Shown here: in pieces, positions 33,576 through 54,100 of the stretch
How the letters are laid out: the number at the start of each line of letters is the position of its first letter
Position numbering within the stretch: position 1 is the first letter of the stretch
NCBI RefSeq assembly: GCF_963675165.1
Contig: NC_087390.1
Coordinates: 3,672,001 to 3,736,000, forward strand
DNA: 64,000 nt
Source: Halichondria panicea
Lineage: Eukaryota > Porifera > Demospongiae > Suberitida > Halichondriidae
Direction: 5' to 3'
The notes under the pieces: generated by a model
The model's input: only the letters and a program-made list of their open reading frames with translations
Told to the model about the DNA's origin: nothing
The model's database searches: none
Program-made: the position numbers and the translations under genes

Positions 33576-35641
33576 TCATGACAGATCTGCTAATTCTTGT
33601 TCATATTTGCTTTTCATAGCAATTTTGTCCATTTGACACTGATCTGGTTTCTTTATGTCACCTGATGCTATTCTTGACTCTAACTCTGCTATTTGCTTCA
33701 GTTTCTTTCGCAGAGTTCTCGCATGTTTCAAATCACACACTTTTTCTGCTTCCCCACAATTCTCAATCACTGGCTGACTAGGTTGACTAACCGTATCAAT
33801 AGGCTGACTTTCAGCCCCAGTATTGGTATTTTTCCTTGTAGGCGTGATGACTTCTTCAATTTCAAATGCTGGGGCAGGAGCTGCTTTTTTCTTTTCCTTC
33901 TTTTTCAAGGTTTTTTTTTGAGACTTGCTCAGTACAGGACCAAAACTGTCATTTTCGGGAGATCCTGTGAGGATGGACATTTTACTCATCTGTCCTTCCA
34001 CTTCTTTTGCTGTACAGTAAGAGGACGATTTTGTTGATATAATTATTATGGCAAAATAATAATTACCATAATTATAGCGGGTTATTTTAGTATGATGGAA
34101 AGTTTCGTACATTTTGTAGCACAGGAAAATTAAAACTACAAAAATATTCTACCTCAATAGGTTCAACGCCACTATCCTGAGCTGTACGAATATTAAAAAT
34201 ACACAAATGGGTAGTTCATACGAACATTTGCAACAAAAATTACGGGTACATGTACATGATTAAGCCTTACAAGTGCAGCACGCATGCTTATAGGAATAAT
34301 AATTATTAAGTGCAGGATACGTACAACATGCGTGCTACATGCAATAAAACTGCATGCATGCATGTATGTAATTTACGTGCATTACATAGGCACACAAAAA
34401 GTTTTATCAGCAATTTGTACACAATTATGCCACACACATGCATGACAGCTAGAACTAGCAACTGCCCAAAGCGGCAGCCATTCTGAACTCCGACCTCTTT
34501 GCAGACCCACCCTTCTTTTTTTTATAATTCATTAACAGGAAAATGCAAAATACCGTACAGCGGGAAATTTTTGCATTTTTCTAGAGCAGACAGTTAACGT
34601 GAAGATTAAAACTGGGAGAAACTCCCACGCACCGGTATTCCCATGCAAAGCTATTGGTGGGTGTGGTTTCCTGGCATTGAAATGCGAATATTAGCTAGAA
34701 CCCACAAAAAATATGCATCCGCAAAAGTTTCGCGTTATACGGTACGTAGATCTACATGCTTCTATCATTCATCAAGCCATCAGACTTCTATCCATTAAGT
34801 TCCTCTTCTATAACACTGTTGTAATGTATGCATAACATTTTTAATTAATTACCTCTTCTATAGCACTATAATTATAATTTTTGAGCGAACCAAAACATGC
34901 GGAGAGGCTTTAGCACAGCGCAACTCACAACAATTTATGCTTCCTTGTGGTCTGTAGCATTCCATATACTGTACAGGCGGAACAAAAAAAAAGGAAAGAG
35001 CTCACTGGATTTTCTGCACTTACAATGTAACACACCCCTGTTTAGTGTTAATGTTGTAGACAACAAACAGGTTCCAATGCTCAAATTGAAATGTAATTAC
35101 CTCGATTTAAAGTAACCCTCCAAATATGCGACACCCTCGATCTTTTCCAATTTTCTGACCTCTAAAAGTAGTGACTGCTGCGTTGACAATTATTTTTTTA
35201 TGTCACGTCCTAAATAGAGGTCAAACCATTGCCTCGATTCCAGGCCGCAAGAAACAATATAATTTAAGCGGCCTATAATTGATAGTAGAGCAACCTTCAA
35301 TTAGATGCGACCCTCTAAATATGCGACACTATGTATATTACTACAGTATTAAAATTGTGTTTGGAAAATAGCAACCACCACTGAGTGTTATAGACATAAA
35401 TACTCGACTACTTTCCACATACCACTTTACCTATGTATCTGGTAGGGGTCTCAGACTGGATTTTTCCCTTGCTTTGATAGACTGGGACCTCCTCTGGTGG
35501 GATGTAGCCTGGCTTCACTCGAATGGCCTTCCTCCAAGTACCATCTGGCCTCTGACTAGCAGGGATGTATGCATTTCCATCCTTGTCATACACTATATTT
35601 TCTCTCTCAAGTCTTGTCTTTCCAATACCCTCAGCAGCCAT
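33576..35641 (-). CDS. PYM1: Partner of Y14 and Mago (PYM1/WIBG)
   Basis: Two exons on the minus strand: 35431-35641 and 33576-34009; 645 nt, 214 residues, close to the usual length of about 200. Exon 1 carries the Mago-Y14-binding N-terminus ([14 protein letters not shown], then [14 protein letters not shown]), the family signature. Exon 2 has a Lys-rich region ([14 protein letters not shown]) and the C-terminal helix ([15 protein letters not shown]). In known animals PYM binds ribosomes and removes exon-junction-complex cores from mRNAs during translation. The 1.4-kb intron holds a palindromic MITE at 34551-34744. The start codon is 226 bp from that of KAT2 on the opposite strand. Confidence 0.95.
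34551..34744. mobile_element. Palindromic MITE in the PYM1 intron
   Basis: TACCGTACAGCGGGAAATTT at the left faces AAAGTTTCGCGTTATACGGT and A at the right. About 194 bp, non-coding; same terminal type as 874-1105. Confidence 0.6.
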
Positions 35642-35867
35642 AATATATCAGTGGCTAGCAAGCTTGCCCAGGTTCATGGAGGAATTAGGCTGTTGTACTA
35701 TGATAAGGGCACTCAATTTGGTGTCAATTTTGACCCCTTTGGTGCCATGCCACAGTTCAAAGGTCTACTGCTGCAGCTATAGTTAATTGTAGTTGGGCGT
35801 GGCCTGACCTTCAAACCTATAATTACAAGAAGATCTATAATTATACACTGACAAGTTAATTATTAGT
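35642..35867. promoter_or_regulatory. Divergent promoter region, PYM1 / KAT2
   Basis: Only 226 bp separate the two start codons, so transcription of both genes must begin here or overlap a neighbour's leader. Includes GTGGGCGTGGC-type GC-box-like words near 35795. No TATA box is convincing. The sharing is inferred from spacing. Confidence 0.5.
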
Positions 35868-43414
<7,547 letters not shown>

Positions 43415-43541
43415 ACATTATTATAATTAAAAAATTATTATTGTTTTAATTATTAAAATAATTATAAAATCTACCCACACACTCGAGGTGACCTTTGAAC
43501 CTGCGCCATCACGTACATGTACTTTCAGCAGTCACGATCTC

Positions 43542-43575
43542 ATCATAGATGATACAGTACTGTATCATCTATGAT
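43542..43575. repeat. Perfect 34-bp palindrome downstream of KAT2
   Basis: ATCATAGATGATACAGT followed immediately by its exact complement ACTGTATCATCTATGAT, with no spacer, 128 bp after the KAT2 stop codon. It could be a fused TIR pair of a deleted element. Confidence 0.75.
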
Positions 43576-44444
43576 CTCATGAATCAGAGCAGAGCGATCG
43601 AGCATACAAGCACAGGAGCTGAAATAATTACTACATGTTTTGTATCCTGGCTATATGAAGGTGGGTATACGGTATATATAAGAGTGTTACATTCTAATTA
43701 TGACAGTTTATTATGTCTGTAGACTACTACGTGCCGTAATTGATGTATTAAATCGCAGCCTAGCCTGCCATCGCCAGAAAAAAATTTTATTTTTGCGAGA
43801 CTGTACATAAAACAAATGAATTTATAATATGGTGCTATAATTATAATAGTTATTATGGCCAAAAATTTCGTATATAATTTGAGTGGCGCTGTACGTGATA
43901 CACCAATACGATATAGGATATAGATCTACCACACCTAAGAGGAGGATATGCTCCCATAATTATATCCTCATGCGGGATAAAAGGACCTCCCCCTAGCAAC
44001 GATTCAGCAACGATTCTGTGCACTATGCATACTGCAAAAAGAGTATGTCTATGCCGGATTTTGCAGCCGTCAAAGAGCTAGTTAAGCAATATGTCGACTC
44101 CTACAGATGCTTAGGAGCTTCCTAGGTCGAAGCGTTGTGCATTCGATGTCCTTTGCTGCAGTTGCAAGAAGATCTTGGCTAAAATGTAAAACCATGCCCA
44201 TGGACCCATACGGAGGGCTTAACCATCTTGTTGGAGCTGCCGTCGCTTTAGAGTCTTAGTACTGTCAAGCATGGCTCCTTTTCTGTTTGCTTGAAAAAAA
44301 AATTGAAAACTGCATGTGCATGCCTGGGGCTGTATGTTATTTTCTATGATTGTATCGTACAGCTGTTGACCAATGAGATCAGTTAGTGGTGACGTAGGTG
44401 TGGTATAATAGAGTGATCAATAAATATCGTATGGATACTGAAGA

Positions 44445-44506
44445 TTATCACGAGTCTGTGCCTGTAACTGCACGAGTGACAGTTACTAGGCGCAGACTCG
44501 TGATAA
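44445..44506. repeat. Hairpin overlapping the first copy of a dispersed direct repeat
   Basis: TTATCACGAGTCTGTGCCTG (then TAACT) pairs with AGTTACTAGGCGCAGACTCG (then TGATAA), with few mismatches and a GCACGAGTGAC loop. The right arm is the first copy of the direct repeat whose second copy is at 45365-45419. Confidence 0.6.
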
Positions 44507-45891
44507 CCATAGGGATAATGCATTGGTTAGTTACCTTGAGATAGCTGCAGGGTACAACAGCTAGCTTGAACCGACTACTGGGACACTACTACTGTAAAGT
44601 ACGAAAAATTAACTCTGCAACATACGAGCCAGACACTAGCTATAATGTCCCTTCAAAGTAGCCTTGACAGACACCTCACCAAATACCATCACAAAAGCTA
44701 TAGCATAATTCGGGATGTCCAGTTTGCTTAAGTTAAGCCATTTGAAAACAACTAAAAAAAAAAGGAAAAGGAAACAAAGCTTATGCTGCAGAAACACTCG
44801 ACGAGGACAAAATAAGAAAACTCTGGGACTGCGATGACCTGGGTTCTTGCTCACCAGAGACCCTTCAGCACACAATATGATTCCTAAATGCACATGGGTA
44901 TGCGAGGTAGAGATGAGCACCACAAGTTTACATTTGGTGACTTCAGCATCAAGTCTGACAGTAACGGTGTCGAATTTAACGAGCGTGATACCAAGACCAG
45001 AAATGGACAAGCAGGCGGTTGTCGTCCTTTTTGACCAAAGATGTGGGCCACCCCTGACAATCCTGAGCAGTGCCCAGTTGCTCTCTTCCAGAAGTTTATT
45101 AAACACCGACCACCATCTATGTGTCTGTCGGGGTCTTCATTCATTAATTACCAGTCAAGTGGCAAATGTTGGTATAACAGCAGCCAACAGGTCGAAACAA
45201 GATTGGAACGATCATGAACACTCTTGTAAAGAGGGGGAACCTACGAGGGGAAAAAAACAAATCATTCAGCAAGAAAAACATGAATATAAAACGCTATTAT
45301 TATTTAGAGTTTAGCGGAGGGTTTAGCTTATAGATATAATTGACCCGGCCCTGATATAATTGACCGAGTGACAGTTACTAGGCGCAGACTCGTGATAACC
45401 ATATAGGGATAATGCATTGTATGTATAGTGCTTACGTTCTGGATTGCCAGTGGGACTGCAGGTAAAAACAACCAGTTGAAACCGTAATACTTAACTTCTG
45501 ATTCATTCTGTTTTGTGTAGATACACGAAGATAGACTCGATCGCTCTATCTCTATAAAGCTCTATCTCTAAGCTCAATCACTCTATCTCTAAGCGCAAGC
45601 AGCTCTAAATGGGCAGAAAGGCTGTTATTCCGCGAACACTTTTGTAACCGCCATTCCGCGAAAGTTTATACCCTCAAAATATACCCGCTATACCGTATGT
45701 TCGTTTTTTTTTGTGGAGAATGACTAACCCTTGAAAAACAGCGAAAATCTAAGGGCCTCAAAAATGTAATCTCTATACGGTACAATGTGTGCAGTTTAAC
45801 AGCTTGTGATTAAGGGAGTGATTTTCATCACGAGTGATTAATGTTCTTGTAGCACTAAAAACAACCCATCTTATGTATCCCTTGTAGTGAT

Positions 45892-47396
45892 ATGGCGAGC
45901 AAATATCTTAGTGACAAACAAGAAGTGGAAAGTTGTGTAAAAAATTCGCCCCACATTCCAGAACAGGATGAAAGCGCCTTACAAGAACAAACTGATTCTC
46001 TTGCTTTAAAAAGTCAGGCGTTAGCATGCAGTTTGAAGATTCCCAGCTATGCAGAGTTTGTGGTAAATCGACCACCACAATCTGTTACCCAGAGATACTT
46101 TACTCAGCATTATTTTGGTGAGCTCAATTCAATTTGTATAAAGGCTATATCCCAACAGTGGAAAAGTTCATGGTTCACACTAGTTGGGCGGAGTCCAACC
46201 AAATACGCGAAGAGTTGGACTCCGCCCAAATAGGTTCACACATAAATCAATTATGTACAGTTGTATTAACATGACAATTCTGCTCACCTTGTACATGTAG
46301 TCGGTAAGAGCCCCAATGAAGATCAGTGTGTTTTGCTTCACTCCAATGGGTGAGTAATTTTATGCATAGTGTAGTGCGCTGGAAGACACTATGGGCATGA
46401 CCTAAAGTATTATTATAATACCGTCACCTCACAGGGTTTGCGCTATCTGTCTTTCACCCAAGCACCAGTTGATAACCAAGTACGCACAAAATATTGAGTC
46501 TGTGGACTTTCACAGTGGATCTACAGACAGAGCAGCTAATAGAGTGTCTGGAAAAAGAAAAAATAAGTTTATAATCATGGTAGTATAATTGAAATGTGTC
46601 AATTTCCTCACAGAAATGTGGCACACACATATGCACCTTATAGGAAGCTATAGGCACACATCTTCCATCTTTTATACTTATGTGCTGCACGCCATAATTG
46701 CAGAAAGAGATAAAAAGTCATACTATGAGTGCCCCATGAATGTACGTACTGTGAATGCTGTCTGCACACATGTTGCTCAATTATTATGTGCAGAAGGTAG
46801 TTAGCAGCGTGTAAGTCCACGTGTACGTATAAAACTCTGTTCCTCGTGACACACTAGCTTATCCTGCAAATAGGATTCTGTTGTATGTGTGCACACTAAC
46901 TATATAGAAGGATTTATATATACTTATCTCTTTTTAATTGTTATACGAGGAGGACAGCAACTGCAACAACAGTCCATACTCTGTGCAATCACTTGCTCGG
47001 ATGGAGAGCGCTTCAGCATTAGAAGGTGAAATATGCAAACAGGATTTATTACAATGTTAACTTGGTTACATTCTAATAGTTGTGTTCAAGGAACTCTACT
47101 TGAAGTGAATGAACAACTCGTATCCAACACAAGTCTCATGGTCTCTAAGGTAATTATTGTACCCGGTTTGCATGTGCTATACGCGACCTACACTGTATAG
47201 CGTTATTTTAGAGACAACTCGGCCTGGGAACGAGGCTAAGGTTATACATATTGGTAAAATAATTATATCTTTGTTGCTGCAGACTGTCAGTGACGGTTAC
47301 ATTGCTCTAGTGTTACCAAGGTTACAAGCTGCAGACAAAATAGTGGCTGGGCTGCTCTCAGAAGACGAATATATGAATAGATTAGAAATTCAATAG
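45892..47396 (+). CDS. ABITRAM: Actin-binding transcription modulator (ABITRAM / FAM206A / Simiate)
   Basis: Six exons: 45892-46117, 46301-46349, 46435-46579, 46958-47025, 47080-47149, 47283-47396; 672 nt, 223 residues. Family landmarks in order: SVTQRYFTQHYF, EDQCVLLHSNGVCAI, RVSGKRK, CAITCSDGERFSI, SCVQGTLLEVNE, TVSDGYIALVLPR. The N-terminus (about 60 residues) is longer and not conserved. The exon 3/4 junction is the weakest: it was chosen because it keeps frame (ATG then GTAGTA donor; GACAG acceptor), and another pairing is possible. Vertebrate ABITRAM acts in nuclear speckles and binds actin. Intron 1 holds a 52-bp micro-hairpin (46181-46232). The gene converges on NSUN6. Confidence 0.88.
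46181..46232. repeat. 52-bp micro-hairpin with 9-bp direct repeats
   Basis: TAGTTGGGCGGAGTCCAAC at the left pairs with GTTGGACTCCGCCCAAATA at the right (one mismatch in the outer bases) around a 13-nt loop. GGTTCACAC flanks it at 46172-46180 and 46233-46241. It lies in ABITRAM intron 1. Same design as the 57-bp hairpin at 11369-11425. Confidence 0.7.
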
Positions 47397-47580
47397 TGTT
47401 TTCACTCGTAACATAATTATAAGTTTACTAATAGGAATTCTGGTAATCACACCTTACATGAAGATACATCATTAATTACATATCTGGACTAAGGTTCGGT
47501 GTTGTATCTGTAGCACCTTCAAAAAGTCAATATTAGGATCAGGGTTTTTGAAAAAAAAATATTGTCACGTTTATAAAGCA

Positions 47581-50500
47581 TTACTTTTTTTGAAACTTCG
47601 CAATGAAGAAACTGATTGTATCCAACAAAACTGTCCTGTTCTGGGGAATGCTAATGGCAACGTGTTTGTCCAGAGTATCCACAAATTGATCAGGCCAAAA
47701 TCTTTGCACTTTTTTCAGGTCTCTTTCTTCCAAGCCAAATCCTGGCAATCCACTGTATCCCACAAACGGATGCTACAGAAAAATGTTTAACATTCTCATG
47801 AGGAAATAATCATGGGTTTTCAGGCGGGAGTGGGAACATGCTTGAGCATATAATTATTAGAGGACTATACTCGCATAAACATCTACCTGTTCAACAAGGT
47901 GCATGTTGTTGTATTCCTGAAGGACCCACTGAACTTGACTCTCGTTTTCCTCTGGTGAGTAAGTACAAGTGCTGTAAACAAGCACACCTCCAGTCGTGAG
48001 CAACCCAATAGCCTGCAAACCATAATACAGTTAATGTGAGCATAATTATGAGCACTCAAGAAAGAATTGTAATGCACATAGCAGCTATAATTGTTCTACA
48101 TGTACAGGTATACGTTTTATCTTTTATGCATGATGATCACATACGTTCATCACCGTATATATATCATTTTCGGGCATATTTTTTGATAGTGTTACTATAT
48201 CATTATGTACCCCTGACTTTTCATGAACTTGGAATATAGTGCTGGACTAGGGATGCAAAAACATACCTGTTTTAGCATCATCCGCTGATAGTGAGGATAT
48301 GACTGCAGATCTCTTGTACTCTGACTGAGAGTGAACTGAGGCCTCTGCCCAAGAGCACTGCAAGGCGCATCTAGCAGTATCCTGTCGAAACTTTCAGATG
48401 GAAACGGCGGTTCAGCTGGAGGTTAATGTATGCACGGTACTACATTGTACATATCCACACGACCAGCTACATAATAATAATTATCTAAAAAAATTTAATA
48501 GCATCAATCGGGTTACAAGAGTGTTGCTTGAATACGTACAAGTAGCCAGAAAGGATTCGCTTCTTTATACTAAAAGTACGCGCTTATAAAAGTTAACCTC
48601 TTGCATCTTTTGTTTCTGAGAGACTTTTTGTTGCATCAAATTTAAAGCAGCGAGCACAGGAAATATGAAATTTGTCCAAATTCTGTTGGATCTTGTCTAT
48701 TTTGACTGTTGACTTGTCTAGGGCAATCAGAATTCCCTGCATTGTATATAAGATTATGCATAACGTGTATGCCATGTCTTTCATAGAAATCAGGATAATG
48801 AAACATACCTTGTCCTTCATCAATGTAGCTATATGAACAGTTTTACCTCCTGTATAGAAGTGCACATTTCTGACATGTATGCAATGATATAATGACAACT
48901 TATTATTATTATTAATTCCTGAAACACTGCATGCATGTACATACAAATGTAGGGTTATTACATAGTCCATGTGCACATTGTAATAACCTGGAGCAGCACA
49001 CATGTCCAACACTCTGTCACCGGGCTGAGGGTCCAAAACATGAGAAACCACAACCGAAGGCAAGTTTTGCAAGAACAACATGTCCTTGTGTTCACACTCG
49101 GTAATTGATGGTGTTGAATAAAGGCTATCAATCATTTTTACAGCACAACCTCTGCATAGGCAAGACTGTATAATTAATTATAGATAATAATCTATTGCCT
49201 ACTTTTCACATTTGCTCATCCCAAATAAATGTTCACGACTCATCTGAGCCGTACCATTGCCAACAAACATTGTTGTGCCAGTAAATTCTCCAGCTGTGCC
49301 CTTCAAACACTTCTTGTCAACATCAGAGTACACTGAAACATGGTCACCTTTTACGAGACCTATAATTATTGCAGTGAATGAATTGATCAACAACATATTA
49401 TTTCCAAACACTGTTTGCCACTTGGTATTCTAGACAGCACAAATCCAAAATGATTAATTCCTTACTTTTAGGAGCTCCTGAGACTCCAGGAACATACACA
49501 TCTGCTCCCCGTAGCACTGAGTTACCACACTGGAATCCTACGATGATCTTTTTCTTCTGGTGGACAAGATCAGTCCTTGGTCCTTCGTTTAGAATTGATA
49601 CCATGTCAGGTATGTCCGGATGAAACAAAAGGTTGCTTGATGCAGATCCCTAATATCATAGTATGCAGACATTACACACTTTAGATCTACTGTATAATTA
49701 TGTGGGCTAGCTACTACCAGGAGCGTTCACATTAATGTGCTTCTGCTACTACTTGTATACATCATAATTATAGTGTATTGGGTGTGGGCAAGAGTTCCTA
49801 ATGAACTCTTGGTGTGGGATATAACACTATAATAATTTTATCAGAATGGACGGAGTACATGTACGTACAGCCATAGATATCTAAATATCTTGACCCACTT
49901 TCCCACAAATTGAAAGGTAGGGCTGAGCATCCTCTATGTGGTACTTGAGTGTGTTGATTCTGACAGTGGTGGCTGCAGGAGGAACAGCCAGACATTGTCT
50001 CAGACAGCTGTGTAAGAGACGACCAAGTAAGACCTGATCACCATCCTGTACAATTGAGACAAAAACCTCACATATAAACTCAGATATAATTATAAGAGAG
50101 CACGTGCGAACATTTACTTTTGTGTTTAGGTTCATATTCATTTTTGGCCTAAGCGGGTTTTGACACAGCAGACGTTTTTAGATCTATTGGGGTATTGGTC
50201 GCACATGCACATGTATTCAGCGATAGTTGCTTCATTGTATCAGCACATTGTCAGAACTTGGCTACATCTCCCTCCATCATGCATGATTGTGAATCTAAAA
50301 CTGTATAGAAAAAACTCTTCTGCTGTCCAAACTGCTTTTTACTGTTGAAGGCTATATATATATCTTAATTGCTGTGACTGTTCCCCTTATATCAATGATA
50401 AAACCCATTGCATGCACGTGATTATTAACCCAAGGCGCGCCACAGGGTATAGTATAGTTGGTCAGTCTGTTTGTCTGTCTGTCTATAGCTAATGCATTCT

Positions 50501-51006
50501 GAGTATTCTCACCTGGATGCAATAGCGCTGTGTTTGTACCATGGATAGCCTAGTTTATATTATTTGGTAGATTTTGATGTTAAAGTTTCGTTGTCGAGCG
50601 AAGAAGCTAAGAAACTCAAACCTGCAAGTTGGCCTATATAGATGTGCACGTCATCGCGGCTTTGATGCGAGGTTGTAGACAACACTAAACCCAAATTAAC
50701 GCCGAGGGTTTGCACTTCAGTGTTCTAGATAAATTAATTATGTGTACATGTACATGTACATAATATACGTATGTCAAGAGGAGTCGAGAGATCTACTTTA
50801 AAAAGTTCGCCCAAAATAATTACGGTACTCGGTACGTACGTACATATAGATGTAGTCTTATAGATCTAGTCGAGTCGCCTTATTTATACTTTACCACCTA
50901 ATCACATGAATATCTAGATATATCTGACCTTGCATTTCACTGCATCAAACACAGATTCAAGGTATTGTTCAGCCCTAGCAGTAAAATCGCCATCAGATTT
51001 GGCCAT
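47581..51006 (-). CDS. NSUN6: tRNA (cytosine72-C5)-methyltransferase NSUN6
   Basis: Ten exons on the minus strand: 50929-51006, 49899-50045, 49466-49649, 49203-49359, 48988-49151, 48809-48849, 48598-48736, 48267-48415, 47887-48012, 47581-47772; 1377 nt, 458 residues (human 469). The PUA domain is in exons 3-4 (GFQCGNSVLRGADVYVPGV, GDHVSVYSD, FVGNGTAQMSR). The Rossmann methyltransferase follows: SAM loop LDMCAAPGGKT, ALDKS, DRILLDAPCSALGQRP (motif IV Cys) and VYSTCTYSPEENE (motif VI catalytic Cys), ending HPF..GFFIAKF-like (SFFIAKF). In animals it makes m5C72 in the acceptor stem of tRNA-Thr and tRNA-Cys using the PUA domain to read CCA. Both catalytic cysteines are present. The start codon is 108 bp from that of the SLC25 gene. 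Confidence 0.95.
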
Positions 51007-51114
51007 GACATTTTCTCCTGGAAACACACCTGTTTAATTATTAAAACTCCTTTACCCAATATTAAACTGGCAACTAGAATCTAGTCTCTATTTATTTTTG
51101 TTTATTGTAAAAAC
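51007..51114. promoter_or_regulatory. Divergent promoter region, NSUN6 / SCaMC
   Basis: Only 108 bp separate the opposed start codons; the leaders of both genes must lie within it or overlap. No clear core element is visible. Inferred from spacing. Confidence 0.45.
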
Positions 51115-54100
51115 ATGGCCCTGAATTCCAGTGATTTCCTGCTGCCCAAGTCGATTGATAGACTCCACTCCCTGTTTGAGTCTATAGATGCTAACCACAG
51201 TGGTGCAATCTCTATCAATGAGCTGGAAGATGCCTGTGCCAAACTGTCACTGTTAGTCACTCAAGAAGACTTGGTAAACTTTACAGGCACTGATAAAAAT
51301 AATGATCAGCAGTTAGATTTCACAGAATTTCAAAATTTCTATGTTCACCAATTGAAGAGAGTGTTTACGGAACTAGATGGTGATGCTAGTGGTGAAATCG
51401 ATGTTGAAGAGCTCAAGACTGCTTTCAATCGATTAGGTTTTCAAGTTACGACTCAGGAAGTCAAGGCATTACTCAATGAAGTTGATAAAGACAAAAACGG
51501 GTCTGTCGATTTCAAAGAATTCTGTAATTTCTTCTGCTCACTGCCATCACCTGATCTCCGTTTAATAGTGCAGCAATGGGCAACCGGACTCGCCATTGAC
51601 ACAGGTTCGTGTGTTGTTATAGCTACAAGTTGCTTGTAAACAATGATTATGTTTAGTATTGCCAGTATTGTCCACGATGGCAGTATAAACCTCTTAATTG
51701 CTCACATCAGGCAGAATTGAATTGCACATGCCATATACACATCGTATACTCTTAAGGCGACACTTTTAATAATTACGAAGCCAATTCAATAAGGTAGTTT
51801 GTTTTGGAGGTTGAAATGATGTTGAAGTCGTGGTGTCGCATATTCGCATCAAATTGGAGATATAGGTCGAGGTTACTCTACTATGATCCATTACAGGCTG
51901 CTTACATTACATTGTTTCTAGCGGCCTGGAATTGAGGGTGTGGTTTGACCTCTATTTAGGACGCAGCATAAAAAAATAATTGTCAACGCAGCAGTATATC
52001 ACGTTGTCAAGCCATACAAGCGTGTAACAAAAGTTATACAGAGCTAGTCCCTTACGTATTTTTACACAATCACGTAGTCATTTGGTAAGGATTTCCATGA
52101 TATAAAACAGATAAATTTTGGAGAATTCTGAGGGCTCCCTCGTTAGTTATATAGGTAGTGTTGAATTCGTTTAATTACATGTCAATAACTGTAATAATAT
52201 TATTATTGTCTACGAAGATTCCATTACAAAATCTATACAAAATCCAAGACAAGCAATAGTATACGTCAGGGGCGTAGCCAGGATATTTTGGAAGGGGGGG
52301 CATTTATTAAGTCGCCAAAATTTTGACCAGAAGCCACACCTCTTAGTAATTACGCCATAATTAACTTCTCTAATTGCATAGATAGAAGTTAGTTAAGAAT
52401 AAGAACTAGTCTAGATTTAAGCCAGAATAGCGAGACTAAAATTAATTGTTTTGCTTGTCTACTTAGCTATATATATAGCTAACTGCATGCAACAAGATTC
52501 GGAAGAAAAGGGGTTGTTCAGCTATAGATAATCAGATACACTAACCTGAGCTGAGTAGTAGAGATAGAAAAAGGGGGTCAAGTGCAAGCCCCTGGCTACG
52601 CCCACTATTTGGGGAAAATATAGACACCGTTTTTGTTAATTAAAGGTTAGAAGAATGACATTTGACCTTTAAGTAAAAGCGTATGGGATATAGGTACCCA
52701 CCTAGGATTGTTGTCATGGTAACCTGCATGTAGATACACGAATGTGCGGCTACTTCTTCCATTTGCCATTTCTAGATTACATAAAAACTACAACTTATTT
52801 TGTTGCACTATAATTATCTGTGATCAGGAGCTGACTTTGCGCCCCCTCCTCTGCCTCCTTCCTCACTTGTGCTGTGGAAGGCCATATTCGCTGGTGGAGT
52901 GGCTGGTATCATGTCCAGAACAACGACTGCCCCTCTAGAGAAGTTAAAGCTGCTAGCTCAGGTATATAACCAGGAATGGAGTGATAGATAATTATTATAC
53001 ATCTGCATGTCTGTGCCCATGCATGCATGCACAGCTAGTATACATGTATGTAGGGCCTGTAATCTAAAGGTGTCTCGATTACTCTCACTATAATAATTAT
53101 ATATGTCCCATAAAATTAATGAGTTTCCAGTACGTGTATGCTTACATTATAATCAGCATTTGTGTATAATTATACCCTACATCGATTTAAGGCCACCTTC
53201 TAAATACAACCCATGCGACATTTTGCCAATTATATTATTTATAGGATTTGTAAATTATAATAATTATAGGCAAACAAGTGTCGCCTTAAGTACGGTACAA
53301 CATAATTATACATTATGTGCATGTAATATATAGACTGGGTCGAGAGTGCCGCTGGTATCCACACTGATGTCCACATGGAGAAAAGGCGGGTGGAGTGGTT
53401 TGTTTGCTGGGAATGGAGCCAACTGTTTGCGGGTCTTCCCTTTCGCCGGGCTAGTGTGTCTCACATATGCCAACATTGCTCATGTAAGCCAGCATTATTG
53501 TAATGGTGTGTGAGATTGCTTAATTAATATTGTATTTCAATAGCTGTGGGGTTCTTTGATTTGTTGCTGCAATTTCATATAATCATGGTCTGTCATTGCA
53601 GAAATTTCCCCTAGATTCTGGAACATTGTCGCTGAATATGGCTGGGCGTATGTGTGTTGGTGGTCTAGCTGGGCTTGTGGCTACCATAGTTACACACCCT
53701 ATGGATGTGGTCAGGGCTAGGCTCACTGTGCAAGATTCGTCCAGCAAAGTTTACCGAGGTAGAGACATGTGCATATATATATATGAATATTATGGTGAAT
53801 CTCAGGTAATAATTGTACGTACGAAGCGAGCTTCACACTACGTTAATCGCATGCTCACCCTCAATGTTCTTTCCTAGTTGATTCCTGACGTTAAAAGAAT
53901 GGCACAGGAATCCTTGGGTTATAGTCATTGCATGCATGTATACCATCTTCGTTAAGTTATTGCATGATAAGTTATGGCATAATCAGGACCATAATCAGGA
54001 CCATGCATTTAACAGTTCGAAGATAGTACTGCATAATCATCAAAACAGTTTGTGTGTACTGTACGTATAGTTGTGTTGGCATGCATGAAAACCTGCAGTG

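Larger units (their letters stand above)
43415..45891. other. Intergenic KAT2-ABITRAM, repeats and an unexplained open block
   Basis: Holds a perfect palindrome (43542-43575), a hairpin (44445-44506), a 53-55-bp direct repeat bounding about 840 bp (44473-44525 and 45365-45419), a run of CTCTATCTCTAAGC-type repeats (45535-45605), and a half copy of a CGCTATACCGTA palindromic MITE (about 45620-45702). Both strands at 44640-45310 are open for about 150 codons, but neither translation shows a domain I recognise. Confidence 0.55.

Noticed and set aside
44636-45314. Host gene in the KAT2-ABITRAM gap
   Set aside because: Both strands are open but neither translation has a known motif or clear splice partners; kept as a finding, not called a gene.
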